Source: Streptococcus anginosus subsp. whileyi MAS624 (GTDB lineage: Bacteria > Bacillota > Bacilli > Lactobacillales > Streptococcaceae). Taken from it: a stretch of 64,000 nt of DNA. Shown here one piece after another: positions 38,312 to 47,959 of the stretch. Positions within the stretch are counted from its first letter, which is position 1. Each line of letters begins with the position of its first letter. Where the stretch lies: positions 970,501 through 1,034,500 of the forward strand of contig NZ_AP013072.1 in the NCBI RefSeq assembly GCF_000478925.1. Reading direction: 5' to 3'. A program made the translations under genes and the position numbers. Under the pieces are notes generated by a model, which was not told the origin of the DNA, made no database searches, and saw only the letters and a list, made by a program, of their open reading frames with translations.

Positions 38312-39169
38312 ATGATAACTTTAAAATCACAACGTGAAATTGATTTAATGGAAAAAAGCGGCGCATTTCTCGCCAGTATTCATATTGGTTTAAGGGATTT
38401 GATTAAGCCGGGCATTGACATGTGGGAAATTGAAGAATATGTCCGCAGACGTTGTAAGGAGGATAATGCTCTTCCGCTTCAGATTGGTGTGGAAGGCAGC
38501 ATCATGGATTACCCTTATGCCACTTGCTGCTCATTGAATGATGAAGTGGCACATGCTTTTCCACGTCACAAAAAATTAGTTGAAGGTGACTTAATCAAAG
38601 TAGATATGGTCGTTGGCTTGGTTGATAAAGCTGAGTTAGATGTTTCTAAACTTGATTTCAATAATGTGGAACAAATGAAACACTATACGGAAAATTTCCG
38701 TGGAGGTGTGGCGGATTCTTGCTGGGCTTATGCAGTTGGTCAAGTGAGTGAAGAAGTACAACAATTGATGGAGGTTACAAAAGAATGCCTTTATCGTGGA
38801 ATTGAAGCTGCTCAAGTTGGCAATCGGATTGGTGACATTGGTGCAGCGATTCAAGAATATGCGGAAAGTCATGGTTATGGTGTTGTTCGTGACTTAGTAG
38901 GACATGGTGTTGGACCAACTATGCACGAAGAGCCAATGGTGCCTCATTACGGACGTGCTGGACGTGGTTTACGTCTTCGTGAAGGAATGGTCTTGACAAT
39001 TGAGCCGATGATTTCAACAGGCACTTGGGAGATTGACACAGATTTTGAGACGGGGTGGGCTCATAAAACGCTGGACGGTGGACTTTCTTGTCAATACGAA
39101 CATCAATTTGTGATTACCAAAGATGGTCCTGTTATCTTGACCAGTCAAGGGGAAGAAGGAACGTATTAA
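38312..39169 (+). CDS. map: Methionine aminopeptidase, type I
   Basis: Removes the initiator Met from new proteins, a divalent-metal enzyme. Metal ligands lie in IKVDM (near 98), VADSCWA, GHGVGPTMHE, TIEPMI and the final CQYEHQFVI. Between the first two Asp ligands there is an insert of about 30 residues (LVDKAELDVSKLDF...YTENFRGG), as known for streptococcal MetAPs. The length of 285 aa agrees. TAAGGAGAAAG precedes the ATG. Confidence 0.95.
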   Translation: MITLKSQREIDLMEKSGAFLASIHIGLRDLIKPGIDMWEIEEYVRRRCKEDNALPLQIGVEGSIMDYPYATCCSLNDEVAHAFPRHKKLVEGDLIKVDMVVGLVDKAELDVSKLDFNNVEQMKHYTENFRGGVADSCWAYAVGQVSEEVQQLMEVTKECLYRGIEAAQVGNRIGDIGAAIQEYAESHGYGVVRDLVGHGVGPTMHEEPMVPHYGRAGRGLRLREGMVLTIEPMISTGTWEIDTDFETGWAHKTLDGGLSCQYEHQFVITKDGPVILTSQGEEGTY

Positions 39170-39221
39170 AACTAGAAGTAGAATGAGGGGGCTTTTTGCT
39201 CCTTCTTCTATAGGGGATGAG

Positions 39222-40124
39222 ATGAAGAAGTTGGTTTCTAGGATCGGACATAATCCATTTTTACAAGCTTTTTTTAAATTTTATCAGGCATCTGAGATTG
39301 ATTTGACCAGCATTGCAGTGGCTTATTATTTGTTGATTTCAATTTTTCCATTGCTGTTAATTGTTGTGAATATATTGCCTTATTTTCAAATTCCAATAGC
39401 AGAATTTTTAGAAGCGATAGAAGATGTTCTGCCAGAGTCACTTTATGAAGTGATTGCAAAGGTCATTCGTAATGTATTAACCCAACCGTCTTCTGGATTG
39501 TTGAGCTTCTCCATTCTTTCGGCTTTATGGGCTTTTTCACAATCAATGTCTTTCTTGCAAAAAGCTTTTAATAAAGCTTATGGTGTCGCCAAAGATAGAG
39601 GACTCATTTCGCACAGATTGTTTAGTATAGTGATGAGTTTAGGATTACAGTTGCTCTTTGCTCTTTCTCTTTTGCTGACAATGTTTGGGCGAATGTCTCT
39701 TCGTCTGCTCCATAGTTTTTGGGGATTTGATAACCAGCTTTATACTAGTCTACAAAAGATGACGCAGCCAACCATTTACACTTTACTTTTTCTTTCTTTA
39801 TTGATGTTGTATTACTTTTTACCTAATGTCAAAATCAAGAAAATTCGCTATGTACTACCAGGAACGGTTTTTGTAGTTCTTACAATTGGTGTATTGCTAA
39901 ATTTGTTTTCCGTTTATTTGGACACTTATGTAAATCACTTAATGGATGTTCGATTTTTCAGTTCCATTTTTGTTGTGGTAGTGATGATTTGGTTTACTCT
40001 CATTGCTCAAATACTTATTATTGGCGCGATTCTAAATGCAAGTTATCAAAGTTGTCACGAAAGTTCATTTGAAACAAGGCATAAACAATTGACTACGCGA
40101 CTCATTCAAAAAACAAAAAAATGA
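39222..40124 (+). CDS. YihY/BrkB family membrane protein
   Basis: A 300-aa integral membrane protein with about six hydrophobic segments and family signatures SIAVAYYLLISIFPLLLIVVN near residue 31 and IWFTLIAQILIIGAILNA near 265. The family name YihY/virulence factor BrkB is historical; no biochemical role is firm. The ATG at 39222 is chosen because GGGGATGAG precedes it; the region upstream would read as an unlikely polar extension. A hairpin follows. Confidence 0.87.
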   Translation: MKKLVSRIGHNPFLQAFFKFYQASEIDLTSIAVAYYLLISIFPLLLIVVNILPYFQIPIAEFLEAIEDVLPESLYEVIAKVIRNVLTQPSSGLLSFSILSALWAFSQSMSFLQKAFNKAYGVAKDRGLISHRLFSIVMSLGLQLLFALSLLLTMFGRMSLRLLHSFWGFDNQLYTSLQKMTQPTIYTLLFLSLLMLYYFLPNVKIKKIRYVLPGTVFVVLTIGVLLNLFSVYLDTYVNHLMDVRFFSSIFVVVVMIWFTLIAQILIIGAILNASYQSCHESSFETRHKQLTTRLIQKTKK

Positions 40125-40150
40125 AAAAAGAAGATAAAACTTCTTTTTTT
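40116..40150 (+). terminator. Terminator after YihY gene
   Basis: AAAAAAGAAG and CTTCTTTTTTT form a stem around ATAAAA with a long T-run. Confidence 0.75.
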
Positions 40151-40157
40151 AATATTA

Positions 40158-40191
40158 TTTTATTGCATTTGCAATAAAAATAGTTTATAAT
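40158..40191 (+). promoter_or_regulatory. MarR promoter and palindromic operator
   Basis: A perfect inverted repeat of arms TTTTATTGCA (40158-40167) and TGCAATAAAA (40170-40179) separated by TT. It covers the -35 TTGCAT (40163-40168), which is 17 bp from TATAAT (40186-40191). Such placement fits a MarR dimer repressing its own gene. GAAGGAGGG is the ribosome site. Confidence 0.75.
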
Positions 40192-40210
40192 AATTGGCGA
40201 AGGAGGGAAT

Positions 40211-40672
40211 ATGACTATTTTGCGGGAAATTGGAATTATTGCCCGATCCTTGGATTCGATTGCGAATATTGAATTTCGTGATATTGATTTGGCACGTGGA
40301 CAGTATTTGTATTTAGTCCGAATTGCTGAAAATCCAGGGATTATTCAGGAAGAGTTGTCTGAACTTTTAAAAGTAGATCGTTCAACGGTTGCCCGTTCTG
40401 TGAAGAAATTGGAGAAAAAAGGATTTTTAGAACAGAAGTCAGCACCTGATAACCGAAAAAACAAAGAATGGTTTGTTACAAAAAAAGGCGCGGCTCTCTA
40501 TCCATTTATTTTAGCTGAAAATCAATATTCTGAGCAAACTTCATTGCAGGGTTTTTCGATAGCAGAAGCAAAGCAGTTGGAGGAAATGTTGATTCGAGTT
40601 CGCGAAAATATCACAGGTGATTGGGATTCAGTAAAAAAAGGACAAAAAAGAAATTACGAAAGAGGTAGATGA
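40211..40672 (+). CDS. MarR family transcriptional regulator
   Basis: A 153-aa winged-helix repressor. ENPGIIQEELSELLKVDRSTVARSVKKLEKKGFLEQ (residues ~38-73) is the recognition helix and wing, and APDNRKNKEWFVTKKG the typical wing end. Its promoter carries a perfect palindrome over the -35, so it probably represses itself and the gene after it. It overlaps the B3/B4 gene on ATGATGA. The ligand is unknown; no Cys-based redox switch is visible. Confidence 0.92.
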   Translation: MTILREIGIIARSLDSIANIEFRDIDLARGQYLYLVRIAENPGIIQEELSELLKVDRSTVARSVKKLEKKGFLEQKSAPDNRKNKEWFVTKKGAALYPFILAENQYSEQTSLQGFSIAEAKQLEEMLIRVRENITGDWDSVKKGQKRNYERGR

Positions 40673-41379
40673 TGAAAGTTACAGTTGAAAATGAATTTTG
40701 GGAGTTATTTCCTCAAGCACAAATTAGTATTATGGTAGCTAAAGGATTGGATAATAGTGTTGATGAAAGTAAGGACCTTTATTTTAAATCCCAGTTAGAC
40801 AAGGGAAGCAAACGAGCAGAAGATTTTATTTCTGATGAACCATTTACGCAAAATGAGGTTATTCAGGAATGGCGGCAGGCTTTTACCAAATTTAAAACTA
40901 AAAAAGGAGCCCGTTCTTCCATTGAAGCACTTTTAAAAAGAGTGAGTCAAGGTCGTGAGTTCAATCCAATCAATCCATTGGTGGATATTTATAATAGTAT
41001 TTCACTTTCTTATGCTGTGCCTTGTGGTGGTGAAGATATTGACAAAATTGAGGGAGGACTACATTTAGCTAAAGCGAAAGGTGGAGAATCTTTCTTTCCG
41101 CTTGGAGCGGAGACGGATGCACCAGCTCTTCCAGAAGAAATCATCTACCATGATGATGAAGGAGCGGTTTGTCGTTGTCTCAACTGGCGCGAAGCTAAGC
41201 GAACTATGCTGACAGAAGAAACCAGAGATGCAGTGCTAGTTATTGAAGCTGTCAATGAAGAACAAGCAAAACGTGCACAAGCTGCTATGCAAGAATTGCA
41301 ATATTTGGTAGAAGATTATTTTGGTGTAAAAGGAGAAATCACTCACTTGACAATGGAGCATCCAAGTGTAGAAATTTAA
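40669..41379 (+). CDS. Free-standing B3/B4 domain protein
   Basis: A 236-aa protein matching the B3/B4 domain of the phenylalanyl-tRNA synthetase beta chain, the editing module that removes Tyr wrongly attached to tRNA-Phe. Key stretches are NPLVDIYNSISLSYAVPCGGEDIDKIEGGLHL (near 102) and DDEGAVCRCLNWREAKRTMLTEETRDAVLVIEAV (near 160). No synthetase domains are present. Start is ATG 40669 or 40672 after AAAGAGG. It is the second gene of a MarR-controlled operon; a stand-alone tRNA-proofreading or amino-acid-linked role is inference. Confidence 0.85.
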   Translation: MMKVTVENEFWELFPQAQISIMVAKGLDNSVDESKDLYFKSQLDKGSKRAEDFISDEPFTQNEVIQEWRQAFTKFKTKKGARSSIEALLKRVSQGREFNPINPLVDIYNSISLSYAVPCGGEDIDKIEGGLHLAKAKGGESFFPLGAETDAPALPEEIIYHDDEGAVCRCLNWREAKRTMLTEETRDAVLVIEAVNEEQAKRAQAAMQELQYLVEDYFGVKGEITHLTMEHPSVEI

Positions 41380-41386
41380 GAATAAA

Positions 41387-41409
41387 AAAGAGCTTCAAAG
41401 CTCTTTGGG
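41387..41409 (+). terminator. Hairpin after B3/B4 gene
   Basis: Perfect arms AAAGAGCTT (41387-41395) and AAGCTCTTT (41398-41406) with a short loop, preceded by AATAAA. Not followed by a good T-run. Confidence 0.55.
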
Positions 41410-41411
41410 AT

Positions 41412-41446
41412 TAAAAACAAGCCACCATTTTGAGTAGGTTTGTTTT
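41412..41446 (-). terminator. Former gtrA terminator
   Basis: On the minus strand, ACAAACC...GGTGGCTTGTTTTT can fold into an imperfect hairpin with a T-run just past the rebuilt stop of the ancestral gtrA-like gene. The IS now separates it from that gene. Confidence 0.4.
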
Positions 41447-41471
41447 TTATTTCTTTGATTTATTTTTAAAT

Positions 41472-42529
41472 GATAAATTGCAAGAATAAGTGCAACATTT
41501 ACTCGTACTCATCCACTAGAGCTTCACAAGCAGTTCTGTAAGCTAAACATTTTCGTGGTCGGTGATTGATATCATATAAGGCCTTGTTCAAAGCCTCATC
41601 AGAGATAGCGGCTAAATCTGTTTTCTTTGGAAAATATTCTCTTAGTAAGCCATTGGCGTTTTCATTGCTTCCTCTCTGCCAGGATGAATAGGCGTCCGCA
41701 AAGAAAAAGGAAATTCCTAAATTCTCTACCAGAGGATAGCAGGCAAACTCTTTTCCCCTATCTGAAGTGAAGGTTTTAAGAGCCTCTTTTGGAAATAGCT
41801 TATAAAGTTGTTCGATGGCTGAAAACATGGATTTGGCTGTTCTGTCTGGTATCTTGAAAGCTAAGTAAAAGCGCGTTTTTCGCTCCAGAAAGGTCGCTAA
41901 ACAGCCCTTGCTTTTGCCTCTGGAAGACACCACAGTATCGAGCTCCCAGTGACCAAAGGTCTCACGATTCCTGACCTCTTTAGGACGTTTGGCAATCGAT
42001 GTGCCAATCCTAAATCTTCCACGTGTTTCTTTAGGTTGTCGAGTTTTTCCTTTACGACGAAGGACACTCAAATCCAGAGCAATCAAACCAGCATAGAGCC
42101 AGTTATAGATTGTTTTAAAAGCTACCATCGGCCTTTGTTCAAGCTGATAGCGGCCACAAATCTGTTCAGGCGACCAGGAGGATTTTAAACCGTCCTCAAT
42201 TTCCTTTTTCAACGTTGGTGTCAAACGAGACTTCCGACCTTTTTGCTTAGCCCTGTGGTCATACTGTTCCTGTGCTAGGGCTGCGGAGTAACCATTTTGG
42301 CATCGTCTTAACTCTCTTGAAATGGTAGACTTATGGACGCCAAGTTTACTTGCAATTTGGCAAGGTTTCAAACCTAATTCCAAGTAGGTTTCTATCTTTA
42401 TTCGGTCGGTTATGGTAAGATGGAAGTAGCTCATAGTTTTTCCTCGGGATTCTGTTTGTGTGGTTACTTACAGTTTACACCAATGAAACGCTATGAGTTT
42501 TTTTGTTGCACTATATTTTACAATTTATC
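41472..42529 (-). mobile_element. IS30-family insertion sequence, copy 2
   Basis: A 1058-bp element of the same length as copy 1, reversed, flanked by AAAT direct repeats at 41468-41471 and 42530-42533. Its transposase is identical in protein sequence to that of copy 1. Its left end (in element orientation) enters the gtrA-like gene and gives that gene a new stop codon. Confidence 0.95.
41499..42434 (-). CDS. IS30-family transposase
   Basis: Intact 311-aa DDE transposase identical to that at 7701-8636, with the same HTH near the N-terminus and catalytic segments [15 protein letters not shown] and [12 protein letters not shown]. The complete ORF and intact inverted repeats suggest that this copy can still move. 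It lies between a B3/B4 protein gene and the truncated gtrA-like gene, with all three reading frames ending in the same 200-base region. Confidence 0.96.
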   Translation of the reverse strand: MSYFHLTITDRIKIETYLELGLKPCQIASKLGVHKSTISRELRRCQNGYSAALAQEQYDHRAKQKGRKSRLTPTLKKEIEDGLKSSWSPEQICGRYQLEQRPMVAFKTIYNWLYAGLIALDLSVLRRKGKTRQPKETRGRFRIGTSIAKRPKEVRNRETFGHWELDTVVSSRGKSKGCLATFLERKTRFYLAFKIPDRTAKSMFSAIEQLYKLFPKEALKTFTSDRGKEFACYPLVENLGISFFFADAYSSWQRGSNENANGLLREYFPKKTDLAAISDEALNKALYDINHRPRKCLAYRTACEALVDEYE

Positions 42530-42952
42530 AAATACAAAGATTTTACTGAAAACATAATTGAGCACAATAATAATAATTTGAGCAAGCAAAGTTTCAATAG
42601 TGTTGACCGTTTTAATGTCATTGTGGACAAATTGACCAATAATAGCAGGAAAAGTAGTAACGAAAACGAGTGTGAGTCCCATATCCAATAAAAAGGTAGA
42701 GAGTCGCGCAACAACAAACTTGATAAAACGAGAGAACCAACCCTTTCTTTCTTGTTTAAAAACAATCGTATCGTTTGTTACAAAAGCAAAGAGGATACCA
42801 GCGATATTTCCTAAGGCGGTCGCCAATAGTTCGTTGTTACTCAATGCATAATAGAGTATGCGTGTGATGATAGCAACAATCGTGGTAGCCAATCCAAAAA
42901 ACAGGTAAGATAAAATTTCATTGTCAAAGAAAGATTTTATACATTTTTTCAT
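42518..42952 (-). CDS. GtrA-like membrane protein, C-terminus altered by IS
   Basis: A 144-aa protein with four hydrophobic segments and the GtrA pattern (FFGLATTIVAIITRILYYAL near 17, NYVFSKIFVF at the end). GtrA proteins act in moving lipid-linked sugars for cell-wall glycosylation. The last codons, GAT AAA TTG TAA (Asp-Lys-Leu-stop), belong to the IS end. Removing the IS and one AAAT copy restores VFKNKSKK-stop. So six residues were exchanged for three and the membrane core is intact. Function may survive. No glycosyltransferase gene is adjacent. Confidence 0.8.
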   Translation of the reverse strand: MKKCIKSFFDNEILSYLFFGLATTIVAIITRILYYALSNNELLATALGNIAGILFAFVTNDTIVFKQERKGWFSRFIKFVVARLSTFLLDMGLTLVFVTTFPAIIGQFVHNDIKTVNTIETLLAQIIIIVLNYVFSKIFVFDKL

Positions 42953-42982
42953 ACGTTCAGTCTATCATAATTTCTAAAATTG

Positions 42983-42991
42983 TGCTATACT
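42983..42991 (+). promoter_or_regulatory. queT promoter -10
   Basis: TGCTATACT (TATACT 42986-42991) is an extended -10 upstream of the preQ1-II element. Confidence 0.5.
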
Positions 42992-43022
42992 TGAAAAGCT
43001 GTATTAATGTTTTCAATGCAGC

Positions 43023-43087
43023 CCTTGGCGCTTAGTTTCCTTTCGCCAAGCATATTATACGCGGTTATAGCCGCCAAAGGAGAAAAC
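43023..43087 (+). promoter_or_regulatory. preQ1-II riboswitch
   Basis: CTTGGCGCTTAG (43024-43035) and CGCCAAGCATATTA (from 43044) form the first stem and junction, then CGCGGTTATAGCCGCC, then AAAGGAGAAA, the ribosome site. These are the conserved pieces of the streptococcal preQ1-II class, which hides the Shine-Dalgarno on binding preQ1. It precedes a QueT-type gene, the usual target. Confidence 0.92.
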
Positions 43088-43597
43088 ATGGAAAAATTTA
43101 CTATTCGCGATATGGCTCAGATTGCTCTCGTTGCTGCGATTTATGTCGCTCTAACAATGACACCGCCCCTGAATGCTATTAGCTATGGTGCCTACCAATT
43201 TCGGATTTCTGAAATGATGAATTTTATGGCTTTTTATAAACCCAAGTACATCATTGGGGTCACACTGGGCTGTATGATTGCTAATTTGTTTAGTTTTGGA
43301 ATCATTGATGTCTTTGTTGGTGGCGGATCAACCTTGGTCTTTTTGAGCTTGGGTGTGTATTTCTTTAGAAAATACATGAACGAATATTTGTTTAACGGAT
43401 TGATCAATAAAGCTTTCTTTTATTTTGCGATTTTCTTTTCATTTTCAATGATTACAATTGCCGCAGAGTTATATTTTGTTGCGAAAGCCCCGTTTCTTTT
43501 TACATGGTTTACAACGGCAATTGGAGAGTTTGTTTCACTCATTATTGGTGGAATTTTAATGGACAAGCTAAATAAGCGGATTGACTTGGGGAAATAA
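43088..43597 (+). CDS. queT: Queuosine precursor transporter QueT
   Basis: A 169-aa membrane protein, substrate-binding (S) component of an ECF vitamin transporter, taking up queuosine precursors. It has about five to six membrane segments and the family start FTIRDMAQIALVAAIYVALT. The identity is supported by the preQ1-II riboswitch directly upstream. The shared ECF module (EcfA/A'/T) is not in this window. ATG 43088 follows AAAGGAG; the frame upstream runs through the riboswitch and is not coding. Confidence 0.93.
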   Translation: MEKFTIRDMAQIALVAAIYVALTMTPPLNAISYGAYQFRISEMMNFMAFYKPKYIIGVTLGCMIANLFSFGIIDVFVGGGSTLVFLSLGVYFFRKYMNEYLFNGLINKAFFYFAIFFSFSMITIAAELYFVAKAPFLFTWFTTAIGEFVSLIIGGILMDKLNKRIDLGK

Positions 43598-43617
43598 ATG
43601 TTTTGAATAGCAGACTT

Positions 43618-43655
43618 AATAAAAAATCTGTCGAATCTTCGACAGATTTTTTATT
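43618..43655. terminator. Bidirectional terminator
   Basis: Arms AATAAAAAATCTGTCGA and TCGACAGATTTTTTATT form a perfect stem between convergent queT and the EIIC-like gene, with T-runs on both strands. Confidence 0.9.
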
Positions 43656-44703
43656 AGTCTTGGAATTTAAATACAACAGAAGAGTCATATAGTTTCAAGA
43701 TTTTTTCAAAAACAATTTTACTTGCAAGAGCTGCAAGGATTGGAACAATGAGCCATACAACAACTGCTAAAGCTATATTTAATCCTGCATCGATAGAGGC
43801 TAATGGTCCAACCAAACCTACGAGACCAAAACCTGCTGATTGAGCTGTTCCACTGACTGAGAAAAGAGCTACCGGGATAGCGGATATAACGGCTGTTGTC
43901 AAACACGGAACTAAAATAATTGGATATTTAAAGACGTTTGGCATCATCAATTTCATAGCTCCCAAAGCAATAGCTAAAGTCACCCCTGAATTATTCACTT
44001 TCCAAGAGTGAACAACTAAAGCAACGGCTGTAGCTGCCACGCCCATTGCTGAAGCTCCGGCTGAAATTCCATTTAATTGAATGGCTAAACCAATGGCAAC
44101 GGTTGAGATTGGAGAAATGATAATAAAGGCAAATGAACAACAAATTAAAATAGACATCAATAGCGGTTGTAAGTGTGTAAATTCATTGATAACCACTCCA
44201 ATGCCAGTTGTAATTTGTTTAACAAATGGCAAGAGCAGTAAGCCAATCAAGGCTGCACCTACCCCGACGACAATTGGCATAGCTACCACAGCTGTTGAAC
44301 CAAATCGATCTTTGATTAACATAAGCATGCCAACTGCGATAGCTGCTGTTAACATGGTGTTAATTAGGTCTCCTGTGCCAGCTCCGACATATTTTCCAAG
44401 TTCAGTATTGAAAGTGACGACACCTGAAGCTACAAAAGCAGCTCCTGCAGTGACCATCATCTGCATGGGTTTAAATCCAAATTGCAAAGCGATTAACCCA
44501 CCGATAATCAATGGTGTAGCTAATTGGAAGATAACAGCGATATGAATAATGGTCTGTGCAATTGGCACGGTGCTGAAATATTTTAAAATAGCTGATAAAA
44601 CAGCGTTTGGAATTAAACCAATAATAACTCCTAATGCCGTTCCCGACAATACTTTATTGACAAAAATTTTTGCCGTCATCTTTTCTTGTGCTTGTGTTTC
44701 CAT
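43654..44703 (-). CDS. Orphan PTS_EIIC_2 family membrane protein
   Basis: A 349-aa polytopic protein with nine to ten hydrophobic segments. NAVLSAILKYF near 28, FKPMQMMVTAGAAFVASG near 76, and the glycine-rich GFGLVGLVGPLASIDAG near 290 match the PF13303 (PTS_EIIC_2) family. No EIIA or EIIB domain or gene is nearby, so phosphotransferase transport is doubtful. It follows panE by 24 bp on the same strand, which hints at transport of a pantothenate-related or other keto-acid compound; that is inference. Confidence 0.8.
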   Translation of the reverse strand: METQAQEKMTAKIFVNKVLSGTALGVIIGLIPNAVLSAILKYFSTVPIAQTIIHIAVIFQLATPLIIGGLIALQFGFKPMQMMVTAGAAFVASGVVTFNTELGKYVGAGTGDLINTMLTAAIAVGMLMLIKDRFGSTAVVAMPIVVGVGAALIGLLLLPFVKQITTGIGVVINEFTHLQPLLMSILICCSFAFIIISPISTVAIGLAIQLNGISAGASAMGVAATAVALVVHSWKVNNSGVTLAIALGAMKLMMPNVFKYPIILVPCLTTAVISAIPVALFSVSGTAQSAGFGLVGLVGPLASIDAGLNIALAVVVWLIVPILAALASKIVFEKILKLYDSSVVFKFQD

Positions 44704-44727
44704 CTAATTTCCCTTTCTGTTTCCAAA

Positions 44728-45675
44728 CTATTTAGCGCCTAATATTTGTTCTTTGCAGTGAACCAATTCTGTTAAGAAGGAGCAATATGGGGTTTGTACA
44801 CCATACTTTTGCCCTTTTCGAACGACAGCTCCGTTGATATAATCAATTTCTGTCAGACGATTATGCTCGTTCAAATCTTGATACATTGATGGGTGATGTA
44901 ATCCGATTGTATCTCGATTGTAGCAATTTTTTTCGATGTAATCTACAGTTTCCTCAACATTCAAATCGACATTTTCATATTTTGCAACCGCCGCAAATTC
45001 GCTGACAATGCGCTCAACAATCGTATGGGCGGGAGTGGTGTCACCGAAATCTGCCATATTAGAAAGCAAAATAGTGCATAAACCATTCATTGTCCCGTTT
45101 ACACAGGCTTTTTTATAAATGGCGTGCAAGATATTTTCAGAATACTGTGCGTTCAATCCAGCAGAATTTAAGATTTCTACAATGTGATCAGCTGCTTGTT
45201 TCGCTTTTGAATCTGAAACGAGATTCTTCAGTGCAACAGTTCCGTTTCCGAATAACTTCACTCGACCTGGTCCTTCCATACCTGCTGTCCACATAGTATT
45301 TCCGATCATGATATGCTCTTTTGGAACATATTTTTCAATGATTTCTTCATGTCCAATTCCATTCAATAAACAAAGAACATTTGTGTGCTCTTTTATCAAT
45401 GGCTGAATGTCTGTTAGCATTGTTTCTAACTGCATTGCTTTAGTAAATAAAATGATTAAATCACTGGACAAAGTTGGTTCTACTTCGTTTTGAAGATAAA
45501 TTGGCAATTTCGCAACAAGCTCCTCGCCATTAAAATTAGCCTGCAAGCCATTTTTTTGGATAGCTTTTACATGGTCTGCCCAACCATCTACTAAAATGAC
45601 CTTATGACCCGCTTGATGCAACATGAGACCAAACCGGCTGCCCATTGCACCTGCACCTGCAATTGTAATATTCAC
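44728..45675 (-). CDS. panE: 2-dehydropantoate 2-reductase
   Basis: NADPH-dependent reduction of ketopantoate to pantoate, a step toward pantothenate. The 315-aa ApbA/PanE protein has the N-terminal loop GAGAMGSRFG near 7-16 and a C-terminal helical domain with KACVNGTMNGLCTIL near 188, holding the catalytic Lys and Asn. No panB, panC or panD is present, so another 2-keto acid may be the real substrate. It is co-directional with the EIIC-like gene. AGGAGGAA precedes the ATG on its strand. Confidence 0.88.
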   Translation of the reverse strand: MNITIAGAGAMGSRFGLMLHQAGHKVILVDGWADHVKAIQKNGLQANFNGEELVAKLPIYLQNEVEPTLSSDLIILFTKAMQLETMLTDIQPLIKEHTNVLCLLNGIGHEEIIEKYVPKEHIMIGNTMWTAGMEGPGRVKLFGNGTVALKNLVSDSKAKQAADHIVEILNSAGLNAQYSENILHAIYKKACVNGTMNGLCTILLSNMADFGDTTPAHTIVERIVSEFAAVAKYENVDLNVEETVDYIEKNCYNRDTIGLHHPSMYQDLNEHNRLTEIDYINGAVVRKGQKYGVQTPYCSFLTELVHCKEQILGAK

Positions 45676-47951
<2,276 letters not shown>

Positions 47952-47959
47952 AGGTTTGT

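Noticed and set aside
44081..44545. 154-aa ORF antisense to the EIIC-like gene
   Set aside because: It is a shadow of a well-supported membrane protein; its composition (Ala, Thr, Pro, Ile) is what the opposite strand of membrane-protein codons gives.
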